This document shows, in pieces, positions 1 through 7,439 of a stretch of DNA of 64,000 bases. Every line of letters starts with the position of its first letter. Positions within the stretch are counted from its first letter, which is position 1. The stretch covers positions 310,001-374,000 of the forward strand of contig NZ_JADKRS010000002.1 of NCBI RefSeq assembly GCF_015351075.1, given 5' to 3'. The stretch is from Clavibacter sp. VKM Ac-2873. GTDB lineage: Bacteria; Actinomycetota; Actinomycetes; Actinomycetales; Microbacteriaceae. The translations under genes were made by a program, and so were the position numbers. Below the pieces are notes generated by a model that ran no database searches, was not told the origin of the DNA, and saw only the letters and a list, made by a program, of their open reading frames with translations.

Positions 1-1
1 C

Positions 2-100
2 GCGCCGGGCCCGTCGTCGTCCGCGAGCACGTCCTCGACCCACGACGCCGACGTTGCCGGTGGTCCCGTCCGTGCGCTCCCCGCTCGCCTCGGGCGCTGA
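2..100 (+). CDS. possible 3' end of an upstream gene, cut by window edge
   Basis: One forward frame is open from the window edge to a TGA at 98-100 and reads as a Ser-, Ala- and Arg-rich tail. It ends 17 bp before the next gene and could be the C-terminus of a protein lying mostly outside the window. With only about 32 codons and no recognisable motif it may equally be chance. Other frames are also open, so this is a weak call. Confidence 0.25.
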   Translation, partial: APGPSSSASTSSTHDADVAGGPVRALPARLGR

Positions 101-117
101 CCTGGCAGCATCGGCCG

Positions 118-933
118 GTGCCCGACGACCCCGACGCCTCCGCCACCGACGACGCCCCGAACCGCGCCCGACTCCTCTGGGACGCGGGCGACCGGGCCGA
201 GGCCCTCGCCCTCCTCAAGGGGCACCTCCGTGACGAGCCCCGCGACACCGGTGCCCGACTGGCCCTCGCCGGGTTGTACCGCGAGCTCGTCGCGCCCGAC
301 CAGGCCGGCCGCTGGGGCATCGCGTCGCCCGGCTGGAACACGGAGGTGGAGCGTGACCGCCTCGCGCGCATGATCGCGCACACCGGCATCGCGGACCACG
401 AGATCGGCGGGTACCTGGCGCTGCCCGCGGATGCCGATCTGCACGCGGAGGTGGCGGCGCTGATGCCCGCGATCGAGATGCACCGCGCCGACTTCGCCGA
501 CCCGGCGCGAACGACCCGGTGGCAGCGGAAGGCGGCGCGCACGCGGGCGGGGCTCCCGCATCCGCGCGCGGACCGCCCACCCCGCGCACACCGTGCTTCC
601 GACGCGGTCGAGCACGTCTCCGATGCGCTCTGGTTCATCAGCGGGGCCCTCCTCGTCCTCGGCGTCATCGTGGTGTGGGTGGGCGCGCTCTTCGGCGCGA
701 GCGTCACCGCCCTGGCCCGCTGGACGGTGGTCCTGACCCTCGCGCTGCTCGCGGTCGCGTGCGTCGCCCGGGCCGTCACGCTGTGGGTGGTGGAGCGCGA
801 ACGACTCGGGCGCCGACCGTCGCCGGCCGACGTCGACGTGGCCCCCTGGATCATCGGCGGCGCCGTCCTGGCCATCGCCATCGTGGGTCTCGTCACGGAG
901 GGCCTCCGGAGCGGCGGCCCCCTCCCGTTCTGA
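118..933 (+). CDS. TPR-like soluble domain with two C-terminal membrane helices (unknown function)
   Basis: The product is 271 residues. The first ~50 residues resemble a TPR-like helical repeat (AGDRAEALALLKGHL, then ARLALAGLYREL). A basic linker follows, then two hydrophobic segments near residues 165-190 and 200-225 and a last one near 245-265, so it is probably membrane anchored with a cytoplasmic N-terminus. It resembles actinobacterial DUF6584-type proteins, but I am unsure of the family. The GTG start lies 6 bp after CAGCAT (106-111), the same geometry as the leaderless genes listed elsewhere. The next gene starts 70 bp downstream and is probably separately regulated. Confidence 0.7.
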   Translation: MPDDPDASATDDAPNRARLLWDAGDRAEALALLKGHLRDEPRDTGARLALAGLYRELVAPDQAGRWGIASPGWNTEVERDRLARMIAHTGIADHEIGGYLALPADADLHAEVAALMPAIEMHRADFADPARTTRWQRKAARTRAGLPHPRADRPPRAHRASDAVEHVSDALWFISGALLVLGVIVVWVGALFGASVTALARWTVVLTLALLAVACVARAVTLWVVERERLGRRPSPADVDVAPWIIGGAVLAIAIVGLVTEGLRSGGPLPF

Positions 934-966
934 GGCCCACCCTCGCGCTGGCCGTCGAAGCCCGCG

Positions 967-993
967 CATGGCCACCTCATGGCCGCTTCATAG
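967..993 (+). promoter_or_regulatory. three 11-bp-spaced CATGG/CATAG repeats, candidate response-regulator site
   Basis: CATGG begins at 967 and 978 and CATAG at 989, exactly 11 bp apart and so one helical turn each. OmpR/PhoB-family regulators bind tandem half-sites with this spacing, and an OmpR-family regulator gene starts 11 bp further on, so autoregulation is the natural inference. The array argues against translation starting at the ATG at 968. Confidence 0.45.
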
Positions 994-1003
994 GAACATG
1001 CGG

Positions 1004-1777
1004 ATGATGGATCCCGTGACCACCACCCCGCCCTCCGGCTTCCAGCCCGCCGCCGCCCCGCAGCCCCGCCTCACGCGCGCCGACGGGTCGCCCATCCGGG
1101 TGCTCGTCGTCGACGACGAGGCGTCCCTCACCGACCTGCTCCAGATGGCGCTGCGCTACGAGGGCTGGCAGATCCGCACGGCTGAGAACGGGCACCAGGC
1201 GCTCGCCGCCGCGCGCGAGTTCAAGCCCGACGCCGTGGTGCTCGACATCATGCTCCCCGACCTCGACGGCCTCCAGGTGCTGTCGCGGCTGCGCGCGGAC
1301 GCCGAGGACATCCCCGTGCTCTTCCTCACGGCGAAGGACTCGCTCGACGACCGGCTCGCGGGCCTCACCGCGGGCGGCGACGACTACGTCACCAAGCCGT
1401 TCAGCCTCGAGGAGGTCGTGGCGCGGCTGCGCGGCCTCATCCGGCGCTCGACCCTCGTGGTCAGCGACAGCGTCGACCCCGTGATCCGCATCGGCGACCT
1501 CACGCTCGACGAGGACAGCCACGAGGTCGCGCGCGCCGGCGACCCCATCGAGCTCACCGCCACCGAGTTCGAGCTGCTGCGGTACCTGATGCGCAACCCG
1601 CGGCGCGTGCTGAGCAAGCTGCAGATCCTCGACCGGGTGTGGAGCTACGACTTCGGCGGCAAGTCGAGCGTGGTCGAGATCTACATCTCCTACCTGCGGC
1701 GCAAGATCGACGCCGGCCGGAACCCGATGATCCACACGGTGCGCGGCAGCGGTTACATGCTCAAGGCCGCGGAGTGA
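1004..1777 (+). CDS. OmpR-family response regulator (TrcR-like)
   Basis: The protein has 257 residues: a Ser/Pro-rich lead (1-30), a receiver domain (about 32-145) and a winged-helix DNA-binding domain (about 155-255). The receiver shows the acidic pair VDD (37-38), phospho-acceptor Asp81 in VLDIMLPD, Thr109 and Lys131 in DDYVTKPF. The output domain carries LTATEFELLRYL and VRGSGYML, typical of the OmpR class. Size and sequence resemble mycobacterial TrcR, but orthology is inferred. ATG at 1004 is chosen because AGGAA at 993-997 gives an SD spaced 6 bp, and because an earlier start would put the 11-bp repeats inside the coding region. The gene overlaps the following kinase by GTGA, so the two are translationally coupled. 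Confidence 0.92.
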   Translation: MMDPVTTTPPSGFQPAAAPQPRLTRADGSPIRVLVVDDEASLTDLLQMALRYEGWQIRTAENGHQALAAAREFKPDAVVLDIMLPDLDGLQVLSRLRADAEDIPVLFLTAKDSLDDRLAGLTAGGDDYVTKPFSLEEVVARLRGLIRRSTLVVSDSVDPVIRIGDLTLDEDSHEVARAGDPIELTATEFELLRYLMRNPRRVLSKLQILDRVWSYDFGGKSSVVEIYISYLRRKIDAGRNPMIHTVRGSGYMLKAAE

Positions 1778-3435
1778 CGACGCCGCCGGGCAGCGCGCCG
1801 CGGGGCAGCGCGCCGCTGCGGGCCCGGCTCACCGCGGCCGCGGGCGGCATGACCCTGCGGCGCCGCCTCGTCCTCAGCGTCGTGGGGCTGCTGGCGCTCG
1901 CGAGCATCCTCATCGGCACGGTCAGCATCCTCGCGCTGCGGGCGTCGCTCGTGCAGCAGGTCGACCAGCAGCTGCAGGCCACCGCGGCGCGCTCCTCGAA
2001 CCTCATCGACCGGGATGCGGATCAGTACGGCAGCTTCCCCGGCGCCCCTCCTGGCGGGCTCGGCGCGTTCGGGCAGCAGGTCGGCACCATCAGCGCGACC
2101 ATCGCCGACGGCGTGGTCTCGGGCGGGTACATCGCCGACCGCGACGCGGCCGAGGGCGAGCCGGGCGGCGCGGGCGCCGTGGAGCTGACGCAGCTGCAGA
2201 GCCAGCAGCTGCAGAGCGTGCCCACCGACGGGGTCCCCCGCACGGTCGACCTCGGCGGCGCGCTCGGCCGCTACCGCCTGGTCGGCGACACCGCCGCGAC
2301 GGGGGCGACCCTCGTCACCGGCCTGCCGATGAAGCCCGCCGACGACGTGGTCGAGCAGCTCATCGTCGTGATCTCCGTGGTCGCCGCCCTCACGCTGGCG
2401 CTCGCCGCCGTGCTGGGCGCCGTCATCGTGCGGCGCGCGCTGCGTCCGCTGGACCGGGTCGTCGACACGGCGACCCACGTGGCCGCGCTCGAGCTCGACC
2501 GCGGCGACGTCGCGCTCGAGGCGCGCGTGCCCGCATCCGACACCGACGAGCGCACCGAGGTCGGCCGGGTGGGCGCCGCGCTCAACGGCCTGCTCGGGCA
2601 CGTCTCCGCCGCGCTCTCGTCGCGGCAGGCGAGCGAGGCGAAGGTGCGGCGGTTCGTGTCCGACGCGAGCCACGAGCTGCGCACGCCGCTCGCCTCCATC
2701 CGCGGCTACGCCGAGCTCACCCGCCGGGGTCCCCACCAGCTGCCCGAGGACGTGACGCACTCGCTGTCGCGGATCGAGTCGGAGTCGGTGCGCATGACCA
2801 CCATCGTCGAGGACCTGCTGCTCCTCGCGCGCCTCGACGAGGGGCGCGAGCTGGAGTCGGATCCGGTCGACCTCACGCGCATCCTCCTCGACACGGTCGG
2901 CGATGCCAGCGCGGCGGGCCCGGACCACGACTGGGACCTCGACCTGCCCGAGGACTCCGTGACGGTCCCCGGCGACGACGCGCGGCTCCGCCAGGTGGTC
3001 GTCAACCTGCTCGCGAACGCCCGCACGCACACGCCCGCGGGCACGCGGGTCGTCGCGTCGCTCGCGGTGGAGGGCACGGGATCCGACGGGCACGCGGTCA
3101 TCCGCGTCACCGACGACGGCCCCGGCATCCCGCCCGAGCTGCAGGCCTCGCTGTTCGAGCGCTTCGTGCGCGGCGACGGATCCCGCGCCCGCTCCACCGG
3201 CGGCACGGGCCTGGGCCTCGCGATCGCGCAGGCCATCGTGTCGGCGCACCACGGCGCGGTCTGGGTGGAGTCGGAGCCGGGCCGCACGGTGTTCGGCGTG
3301 CGGCTGCCGGTGGTGCGTCCGGCCGCGGATGCGCGAGCCGCGTCGGGTGCGCCCGCCGGCACTGCCGCGGACCGCTGGGCGCCGCCGTCGGGCGCGCCCG
3401 TCGCCGACCGGCCCGGTCCTCGCGACGGCGCCTGA
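1774..3435 (+). CDS. membrane sensor histidine kinase, partner of the upstream regulator
   Basis: This 553-residue kinase has TM1 at about 31-55, an extracytoplasmic sensor loop of ~135 residues rich in Gln and Gly, TM2 at about 192-220, and a HAMP linker. The HisKA helix follows with His300 in SDASHELRTPL, and then a HATPase_c domain with the N box (NLLANARTHTP), G1 (DDGPGIPPE) and G2 (GTGLGLAIA). The layout is that of TrcS-like actinobacterial kinases. The frame is open upstream into the regulator gene, but the GTG at 1774 overlapping the regulator stop is the obvious start. About 50 low-complexity residues trail the kinase core. The stimulus is unknown. Confidence 0.92.
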   Translation: MTTPPGSAPRGSAPLRARLTAAAGGMTLRRRLVLSVVGLLALASILIGTVSILALRASLVQQVDQQLQATAARSSNLIDRDADQYGSFPGAPPGGLGAFGQQVGTISATIADGVVSGGYIADRDAAEGEPGGAGAVELTQLQSQQLQSVPTDGVPRTVDLGGALGRYRLVGDTAATGATLVTGLPMKPADDVVEQLIVVISVVAALTLALAAVLGAVIVRRALRPLDRVVDTATHVAALELDRGDVALEARVPASDTDERTEVGRVGAALNGLLGHVSAALSSRQASEAKVRRFVSDASHELRTPLASIRGYAELTRRGPHQLPEDVTHSLSRIESESVRMTTIVEDLLLLARLDEGRELESDPVDLTRILLDTVGDASAAGPDHDWDLDLPEDSVTVPGDDARLRQVVVNLLANARTHTPAGTRVVASLAVEGTGSDGHAVIRVTDDGPGIPPELQASLFERFVRGDGSRARSTGGTGLGLAIAQAIVSAHHGAVWVESEPGRTVFGVRLPVVRPAADARAASGAPAGTAADRWAPPSGAPVADRPGPRDGA

Positions 3436-3436
3436 C

Positions 3437-3700
3437 ATGGATCCCGTCCGTCGCCTCATGTTCTGGCTGCGCGTGCCGTTCGTCGCGGACGCGGCGCTCG
3501 TCGTCATCGGGATCGCGCTGCTGGTCGGCGGCGACGGGGTCGGCTGGTGGGTGCTCGTGTTCGCGGGGCTGCGCGCGGTGGTGGGCGTGGTGGCGATCGT
3601 GTGGATCGCCCCGCGGATGATCGCGCGGCTCGGCAGCGGCGTCGGCGACGGCAGCGACGCGGAGCCGTCCGCCCCGGACGCGGGAACCGGCCGTCGCTAG
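3437..3700 (+). CDS. small membrane protein downstream of the kinase
   Basis: This 87-residue protein has two hydrophobic segments (about 12-30 and 36-58), WIAPRMIARL at the membrane edge and a hydrophilic acidic tail. The ATG follows the kinase stop by 1 bp, so it is co-transcribed with the two-component pair and may be an accessory of that system. I recognise no family. The frame is open upstream inside the kinase gene, so the start rests on the junction. Confidence 0.7.
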   Translation: MDPVRRLMFWLRVPFVADAALVVIGIALLVGGDGVGWWVLVFAGLRAVVGVVAIVWIAPRMIARLGSGVGDGSDAEPSAPDAGTGRR

Positions 3701-3704
3701 GCTG
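3699..3704 (+). promoter_or_regulatory. candidate -10 box TAGGCT for the GNAT gene
   Basis: TAGGCT overlaps the TAG stop of the preceding gene and fits TANNNT. Transcription would begin about 40 bp before the GTG at 3752. No clear -35 is seen. Confidence 0.35.
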
Positions 3705-3751
3705 GACCCCGGATCCGGGCGCCCGAGCCGCGGATCGAGAGGGTCGTCATC

Positions 3752-4294
3752 GTGAGCGCAGAGCCAGTCACCGCCGAGTCCGTGGAGCCCGCCGCCGGCA
3801 TCCGCGTGCGACGTGCGCGCACCGGCGACGTGCCGCGGATCCAGCAGCTCGTCGAGCCGCTCGTGCTGGAGGGGATCCTCCTCGGCAAGGATCTCGTGGT
3901 GCTCTACGAGAACGTGCAGGAGTTCCGGGTCGCGGTCGACGCGTCCGGCGAGGTCGTCGGCTGCGGCGCGCTGCACGTGATGTGGGAGGACCTCGGTGAG
4001 ATCCGCACCCTCGCGGCCGCCCCGCACACGCGCGGCACCGGCGTCGGCCACGCGCTGCTCGAGCGCCTCGAGGACGACGCCCGCGAGCTCGGCCTCAGCC
4101 GCCTGTTCTGCTTGACCTTCGAGGTCGGGTTCTTCTCGCGCCACGGCTACCACGAGGTGGCCGAGTCGATCATCGCGCAGGAGATCTACTACGAGATGCT
4201 CCGCTCGCACGACGAGGGCATCGCCGAGTTCCTCGACCTCTCGCGCGTGAAGCCGAACACGCTCGGCAACACGCGCATGCTCAAGGCGCTCTGA
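3752..4294 (+). CDS. argA: amino-acid N-acetyltransferase (N-acetylglutamate synthase-like GNAT)
   Basis: This 180-residue single-domain GNAT probably acetylates L-glutamate with acetyl-CoA, the first step of arginine synthesis. The acetyl-CoA loop reads TRGTGVGHALLERL (about 98-111), preceded by the beta-4 strand GEIRTLAAAP. LTFEVGFFSRHGY (about 124-136) and the C-terminal RVKPNTLGNTRMLKAL are features I associate with the short actinobacterial ArgA-type enzymes rather than the long ArgA with an amino-acid-kinase domain. GTG at 3752 follows GAGAGGG with acceptable spacing. It is not linked to other arginine genes here, so the substrate is inferred from similarity. Confidence 0.8.
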   Translation: MSAEPVTAESVEPAAGIRVRRARTGDVPRIQQLVEPLVLEGILLGKDLVVLYENVQEFRVAVDASGEVVGCGALHVMWEDLGEIRTLAAAPHTRGTGVGHALLERLEDDARELGLSRLFCLTFEVGFFSRHGYHEVAESIIAQEIYYEMLRSHDEGIAEFLDLSRVKPNTLGNTRMLKAL

Positions 4295-4329
4295 GCCGAG
4301 GCCGCTGCGGCCGCCGCGGCGGCCGGCTC
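4293..4329 (+). terminator. GC-rich stem-loop after the GNAT gene
   Basis: GAGCC (4293-4297) pairs with GGCTC (4325-4329), and GGCCGC (4300-4305) with GCGGCC (4319-4324), around a 13-nt loop with a 2-nt bulge. It begins in the stop codon and has no T-tract, so it is a weak terminator candidate. Confidence 0.4.
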
Positions 4330-4357
4330 CACGGGATGGGCGGGATCCGCCGCCGTG

Positions 4358-4384
4358 CTCCCCGGGCTCCCCGGGCTCCCCGGG
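4358..4384 (+). repeat. three perfect 9-bp tandem repeats (CTCCCCGGG)
   Basis: The 9-mer is repeated head to tail at 4358, 4367 and 4376 in the intergenic gap before the next gene. No role is evident; it could be a slippage-prone spacer. Confidence 0.6.
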
Positions 4385-4428
4385 CGCGCCGACCGGGCCG
4401 CGGCCGGGCCCGCGAATAGCCTGTGCTC

Positions 4429-5100
4429 ATGTCCTCGACCTCGCCCGAAGGCCGCCCGTCCCCGGCCGTGTACCGTCGTCGCCGCCTGATGGCGCTGCTC
4501 GTCGTGGTGGCCGTGATCGCGGTCGTCGTGATCCTCGTCTCCAACCTCGGGCGCGGCTCGGCCGACACCGCGGCGCCCGGCGCGACGCCCAGCGCGGACG
4601 CCGCCCCCGCCGGCGACTCGGGCGCCGCCGCCGAGACCGCCCCGGCCCCGGACCCCAGCCCGAGCGCGAGCGCCGGCACGGAGACGAACGCCGACGGATC
4701 CTGCGCCGCGGGCCAGCTGACCGTCACCCCGGTCACCGACGCCGCCTCCTACAAGGCGGGCGTGCTGCCCAAGCTCTCCTTCACCGTGACGAACACGGGC
4801 ATGGAGCCCTGCACGGCGAACCTCGGGACGACGACGCAGGTGTTCACGATCTCGAGCGGATCCGACGTCTACTGGAAGTCGACCGACTGCCAGACGGGCG
4901 CCGCGGACGCCGAGGTCGAGCTCGCCGCCCGCACGCCGCAGACGTCGTCGCCGTTCGAGTGGTCGCGCCAGCGGTCGTCCACCACCACGTGCCAGGAGAA
5001 GCAGCGCCCGACCGTGCCCGCGGGCGGCGCGACCTACACGCTGTCGGTCGAGGTGGCCGGCGTGAAGAGCGCCGAACCGAAGTCGTTCCTGCTCTACTGA
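4429..5100 (+). CDS. membrane-anchored secreted protein with DUF4232-like beta domain
   Basis: The 223-residue product has a basic N-terminus, one TM/signal-anchor (about residues 18-40), an Ala/Pro/Ser-rich linker (about 45-90) and a beta-sandwich-like C-terminal domain (about 95-223). Four cysteines lie at SCAAGQ, EPCTAN, TDCQTG and TTCQEK and probably form two disulfides outside the membrane. LSFTVTNTG is typical of DUF4232/DUF11-type extracellular modules. TAGCCT (4417-4422) lies 6 bp before the ATG, which fits a leaderless message; an upstream GTG at 4423 is the alternative. Function is unknown. Confidence 0.75.
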   Translation: MSSTSPEGRPSPAVYRRRRLMALLVVVAVIAVVVILVSNLGRGSADTAAPGATPSADAAPAGDSGAAAETAPAPDPSPSASAGTETNADGSCAAGQLTVTPVTDAASYKAGVLPKLSFTVTNTGMEPCTANLGTTTQVFTISSGSDVYWKSTDCQTGAADAEVELAARTPQTSSPFEWSRQRSSTTTCQEKQRPTVPAGGATYTLSVEVAGVKSAEPKSFLLY

Positions 5101-5139
5101 CGCGCGGTCCGCGTGCGCACATGATCACGGTTCCTGATT

Positions 5140-5159
5140 GGATGCATTTATTGCAATCC
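5140..5159 (+). promoter_or_regulatory. AT-rich imperfect palindrome, candidate ArsR/metal operator
   Basis: GGATGCA and TGCAATCC face each other around TTTAT, with one unpaired base. The stretch 5131-5172 is the most AT-rich in the area and also holds ATGCAT (5159-5164). SmtB/ArsR-family repressors bind such AT-rich 12-2-12-like palindromes. The site lies 48 bp before the His-rich peptide gene. Confidence 0.4.
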
Positions 5160-5206
5160 ATGCATGCGTCTGTCATCCTGGTGCTCCACCGACCGAAGGA
5201 CGCATC

Positions 5207-5365
5207 ATGACCGACACCACCGAGACCCACGCCGAGCACACCGTCGCCGAGCACCAGCACGGCACCGACTGCGGCCACGAGACCGTCACCCACGAGGACC
5301 ACGTCGACTACGTCCACGATGGCCACAAGCACGCCGAGCACGGCGACCACTACGACGAGCACTGA
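5207..5365 (+). CDS. His/Asp/Glu-rich 52-residue peptide, probable metal binder
   Basis: Of 52 residues about 15 are His and the rest are mainly Asp, Glu and Thr, with a single Cys in TDCGHE and repeated HxxH and DH patterns (VDYVHDGHKHAEHGDHYDEH). It has no signal peptide and is strongly acidic, as expected of a cytosolic Zn or Ni buffer or metallochaperone. GAAGGACG at 5195-5202 is a good SD for the ATG. A terminator follows, and then an ArsR gene. Pairing with that repressor and the AT-rich palindrome upstream suggests metal-responsive control, which is inferred. Confidence 0.75.
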   Translation: MTDTTETHAEHTVAEHQHGTDCGHETVTHEDHVDYVHDGHKHAEHGDHYDEH

Positions 5366-5394
5366 TCCATCGCGCGACGGCGCGCGACGATCGA

Positions 5395-5428
5395 GACGGG
5401 GACCAGGCCATGAGGCCAGGTCCCCGTC
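5395..5428 (+). terminator. perfect 10-bp stem-loop
   Basis: GACGGGGACC (5395-5404) pairs perfectly with GGTCCCCGTC (5419-5428). The loop can pair further through AGGCC/GGCC. There is no T-tract. It separates the His-rich peptide gene from the ArsR gene. Confidence 0.6.
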
Positions 5429-5464
5429 GCCGTATCCGCGCCGGGCCGCGTGTCCGCCTCGCCC

Positions 5465-5470
5465 TAGGAT
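5465..5470 (+). promoter_or_regulatory. -10 box TAGGAT of the ArsR gene
   Basis: TAGGAT ends 7 bp before the GTG at 5478, so the message would be leaderless or nearly so. No SD is present at the usual distance. Confidence 0.45.
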
Positions 5471-5477
5471 CGTCCAG

Positions 5478-5792
5478 GTGACCTACCCACCCGCCGGCTT
5501 CGAGCAGGCCGCCGACCTCTTCAAGGCGCTGTCCTCGCCGTCGCGCCTCGGCCTCATCGGGCTGCTCGCATCGCGGCAGATGAGCGTGTCGGAGCTGGTC
5601 GCCGAGTCGGGCCTCTCGCAGCCGCTCGTGTCGCAGCACCTGCGCGTGCTGCGGTCGGCGGGGCTCGTGACCGTGGAGCGCGACGGGCGCATCGCCCGCT
5701 ACGAGGTGGCGGACACGCACGTGACCCACGTGGTGGCCGACGCCGTGGCGCACGTGCGGGAGCACGCGGACGGGATCGTCAGCGCGAGCTGA
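5478..5792 (+). CDS. ArsR/SmtB-family metal-sensing repressor
   Basis: This 104-residue winged-helix protein opens with a helix carrying AADLFKALSSPSRLGLIGLL. The recognition part SVSELVAESGLSQPLVSQHLRVLRSAGLV and wing VERDGRIARYEV follow. The C-terminal helix reads DTHVTHVVADAVAHVREH. The Asp/His spacing (DxHxxH, then AHVREH) matches the alpha-5 metal site of SmtB/CzrA/NmtR sensors, and there is no Cys, so Zn, Ni or Co is more likely than As or Cd. It presumably controls itself and the His-rich peptide gene next to it. Confidence 0.88.
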   Translation: MTYPPAGFEQAADLFKALSSPSRLGLIGLLASRQMSVSELVAESGLSQPLVSQHLRVLRSAGLVTVERDGRIARYEVADTHVTHVVADAVAHVREHADGIVSAS

Positions 5793-5831
5793 TCCCCACC
5801 TCGCCGCCGTCGCCTGGATGCGGTCCGCGGA

Positions 5832-7193
5832 TCAGAACGCCTCGTCGAGCTCCTTCTCGCGCTCGCTCTTCGCGAGCGAGAACGCGCGGCCGAGCGCGGA
5901 GAACAGCGGGCCCCACTCGGCGTCGACGATCTGCGTGAAGCCGAGCCGTCGGGCCTCCGCCGCGCGCTGCGGCGCGGACGTGACGCCGCGGATCTCGCCC
6001 GCGAGGCTGATCTCGCCGAACGCGGCGAGGTCGTGCGGCATGGCCTTGCCGTTGACGGCGGAGACGAGGGCGACGGCGATGGCGAGATCCGCCGCCGGTT
6101 CGGTGAGCCGCACGCCGCCGACCGTGGACACGTAGACGTCGCGGTCCGAGAGGCGCACGTTGGCGCGCTTCTCGAGCACGGCCAGCAGCATCGCGACGCG
6201 CGACGCGTCCACCCCGTTGACCACGCGGCGCGGCTGCGGTGCCTTGGTGTCGACGACGAGCGCCTGCACCTCCACGGGCAGGGCGCGGCGGCCCTCCATC
6301 GCGACGGTGACGCACGTGCCCGAGACCGAGTGGACGCCGCGCGAGAGGAACATGCCGCTCGGATCCGGCACCTCGACGATGCCGTCGCCCGCCATCTCGA
6401 AGCAGCCGACCTCGTCGGTGGGGCCGAAGCGGTTCTTGAGCGCGCGGATGAAGCGCAGCGAGGTCTGCCGGTCGCCCTCGAACTGGCACACCACGTCGAC
6501 CAGGTGCTCGAGGAGCCGCGGACCCGCGATGGACCCGTCCTTGGTGACGTGGCCGACGAGCAGCAGCGGGAGGTCGCGCTCCTTGCAGACGCGGATGAGC
6601 GTGACCGCGACCTCGCGCACCTGGCCGGGGTGGCCGGGCAGGCCGTCGGACGTGCTGCTGGAGACGGTCTGCACCGAGTCGACGATGAGGAGGTCGGGCG
6701 AGACCTGCTCGATGTGGCCGAGGATCGTGCCGAGGTCGGTCTCGGCCGCGATCATGAGCGACTCCTGCAGCCCGCCCGTGCGCTCGGCGCGCATGCGCAC
6801 CTGCGCGACGGACTCCTCGGCCGTGACGTAGAGGACCTTCGCGCCCTTGGCCGCCGCGCGCGCCGCGACCTCGAGCAGTAGCGTCGACTTGCCGACGCCG
6901 GGCTCGCCGCTCATGAGGATGGCCGCGCCCGGCACGATGCCGCCGCCGAGCACCCGGTCGAGCTCGCCGACGCCGCTCGGCATGTGGCTGGCGGACGCGG
7001 TGCCGACGTGCATGATCGACCGCGCCTGGCTGGATCCCGCGGGCGTGAGCGTGGTGACCCGGCCGGCCGCCGCGGGCGTCTGCGAGACCTCCGCGACGGT
7101 GTTCCAGCTCTGGCACTCGGCGCACCGGCCGACCCACTTCGGGGTCGTCCACCCGCACTCCGAGCAGCGGTACGTGGAGTGGATGCGGGCCAT
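5832..7193 (-). CDS. radA: DNA repair protein RadA/Sms
   Basis: The protein has 453 residues, the normal length for RadA, a RecA-like branch-migration helicase in recombinational repair. It has a C4 zinc finger (Cys10, Cys13, Cys24, Cys27), Walker A GEPGVGKS (96-103), Walker B LLIVDSVQT, and the family signature KNRFG (253-257). A C-terminal Lon-protease-like domain (about 285-453) includes DVYVSTVGGVRLTEPAADLA. ATG at 7193 is chosen because it places MARIHSTYRCSECGW at the N-terminus; the frame continues open upstream. It is transcribed leftward and alone. Confidence 0.97.
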   Translation of the reverse strand: MARIHSTYRCSECGWTTPKWVGRCAECQSWNTVAEVSQTPAAAGRVTTLTPAGSSQARSIMHVGTASASHMPSGVGELDRVLGGGIVPGAAILMSGEPGVGKSTLLLEVAARAAAKGAKVLYVTAEESVAQVRMRAERTGGLQESLMIAAETDLGTILGHIEQVSPDLLIVDSVQTVSSSTSDGLPGHPGQVREVAVTLIRVCKERDLPLLLVGHVTKDGSIAGPRLLEHLVDVVCQFEGDRQTSLRFIRALKNRFGPTDEVGCFEMAGDGIVEVPDPSGMFLSRGVHSVSGTCVTVAMEGRRALPVEVQALVVDTKAPQPRRVVNGVDASRVAMLLAVLEKRANVRLSDRDVYVSTVGGVRLTEPAADLAIAVALVSAVNGKAMPHDLAAFGEISLAGEIRGVTSAPQRAAEARRLGFTQIVDAEWGPLFSALGRAFSLAKSEREKELDEAF

Positions 7194-7237
7194 GCGGGGG
7201 ACTCTACCGGCGGGCACCGACATGGGCGGACGGGCGG

Positions 7238-7414
7238 TCAGGAGGGGGAGCGACGACCCGTCGTCCGCACGAACATGAGCACCGAGACGGCGAAGACGGC
7301 CGCGGGGATCCACGCCGGGTGGATCACGCCGGTGACGAGCAGCGCGCCCGAGACGAGCCCGATCACGAGCCAGATCGTGCCGGTGGGGCGGGCGTCCGCG
7401 GTGTCGTCGGCCAT
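7238..7414 (-). CDS. 58-residue two-helix membrane peptide
   Basis: The reading frame encodes 58 residues beginning MADDTADARPTGT, with two hydrophobic helices (about 13-32 and 35-50) and a basic RRSPS end. On the coding strand TAGGGT (7426-7421) lies 6 bp before the ATG, the leaderless arrangement used by its neighbours. It sits 44 bp upstream of radA in the same direction. The function is unknown and no family is recognised. Confidence 0.6.
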   Translation of the reverse strand: MADDTADARPTGTIWLVIGLVSGALLVTGVIHPAWIPAAVFAVSVLMFVRTTGRRSPS

Positions 7415-7439
7415 GGATCCACCCTACGGACGCGGGAGG

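Noticed and set aside
4358-4384. CRISPR-like repeats
   Set aside because: Three adjacent 9-mers without spacers; simple tandem repeat. No CRISPR array was seen anywhere.
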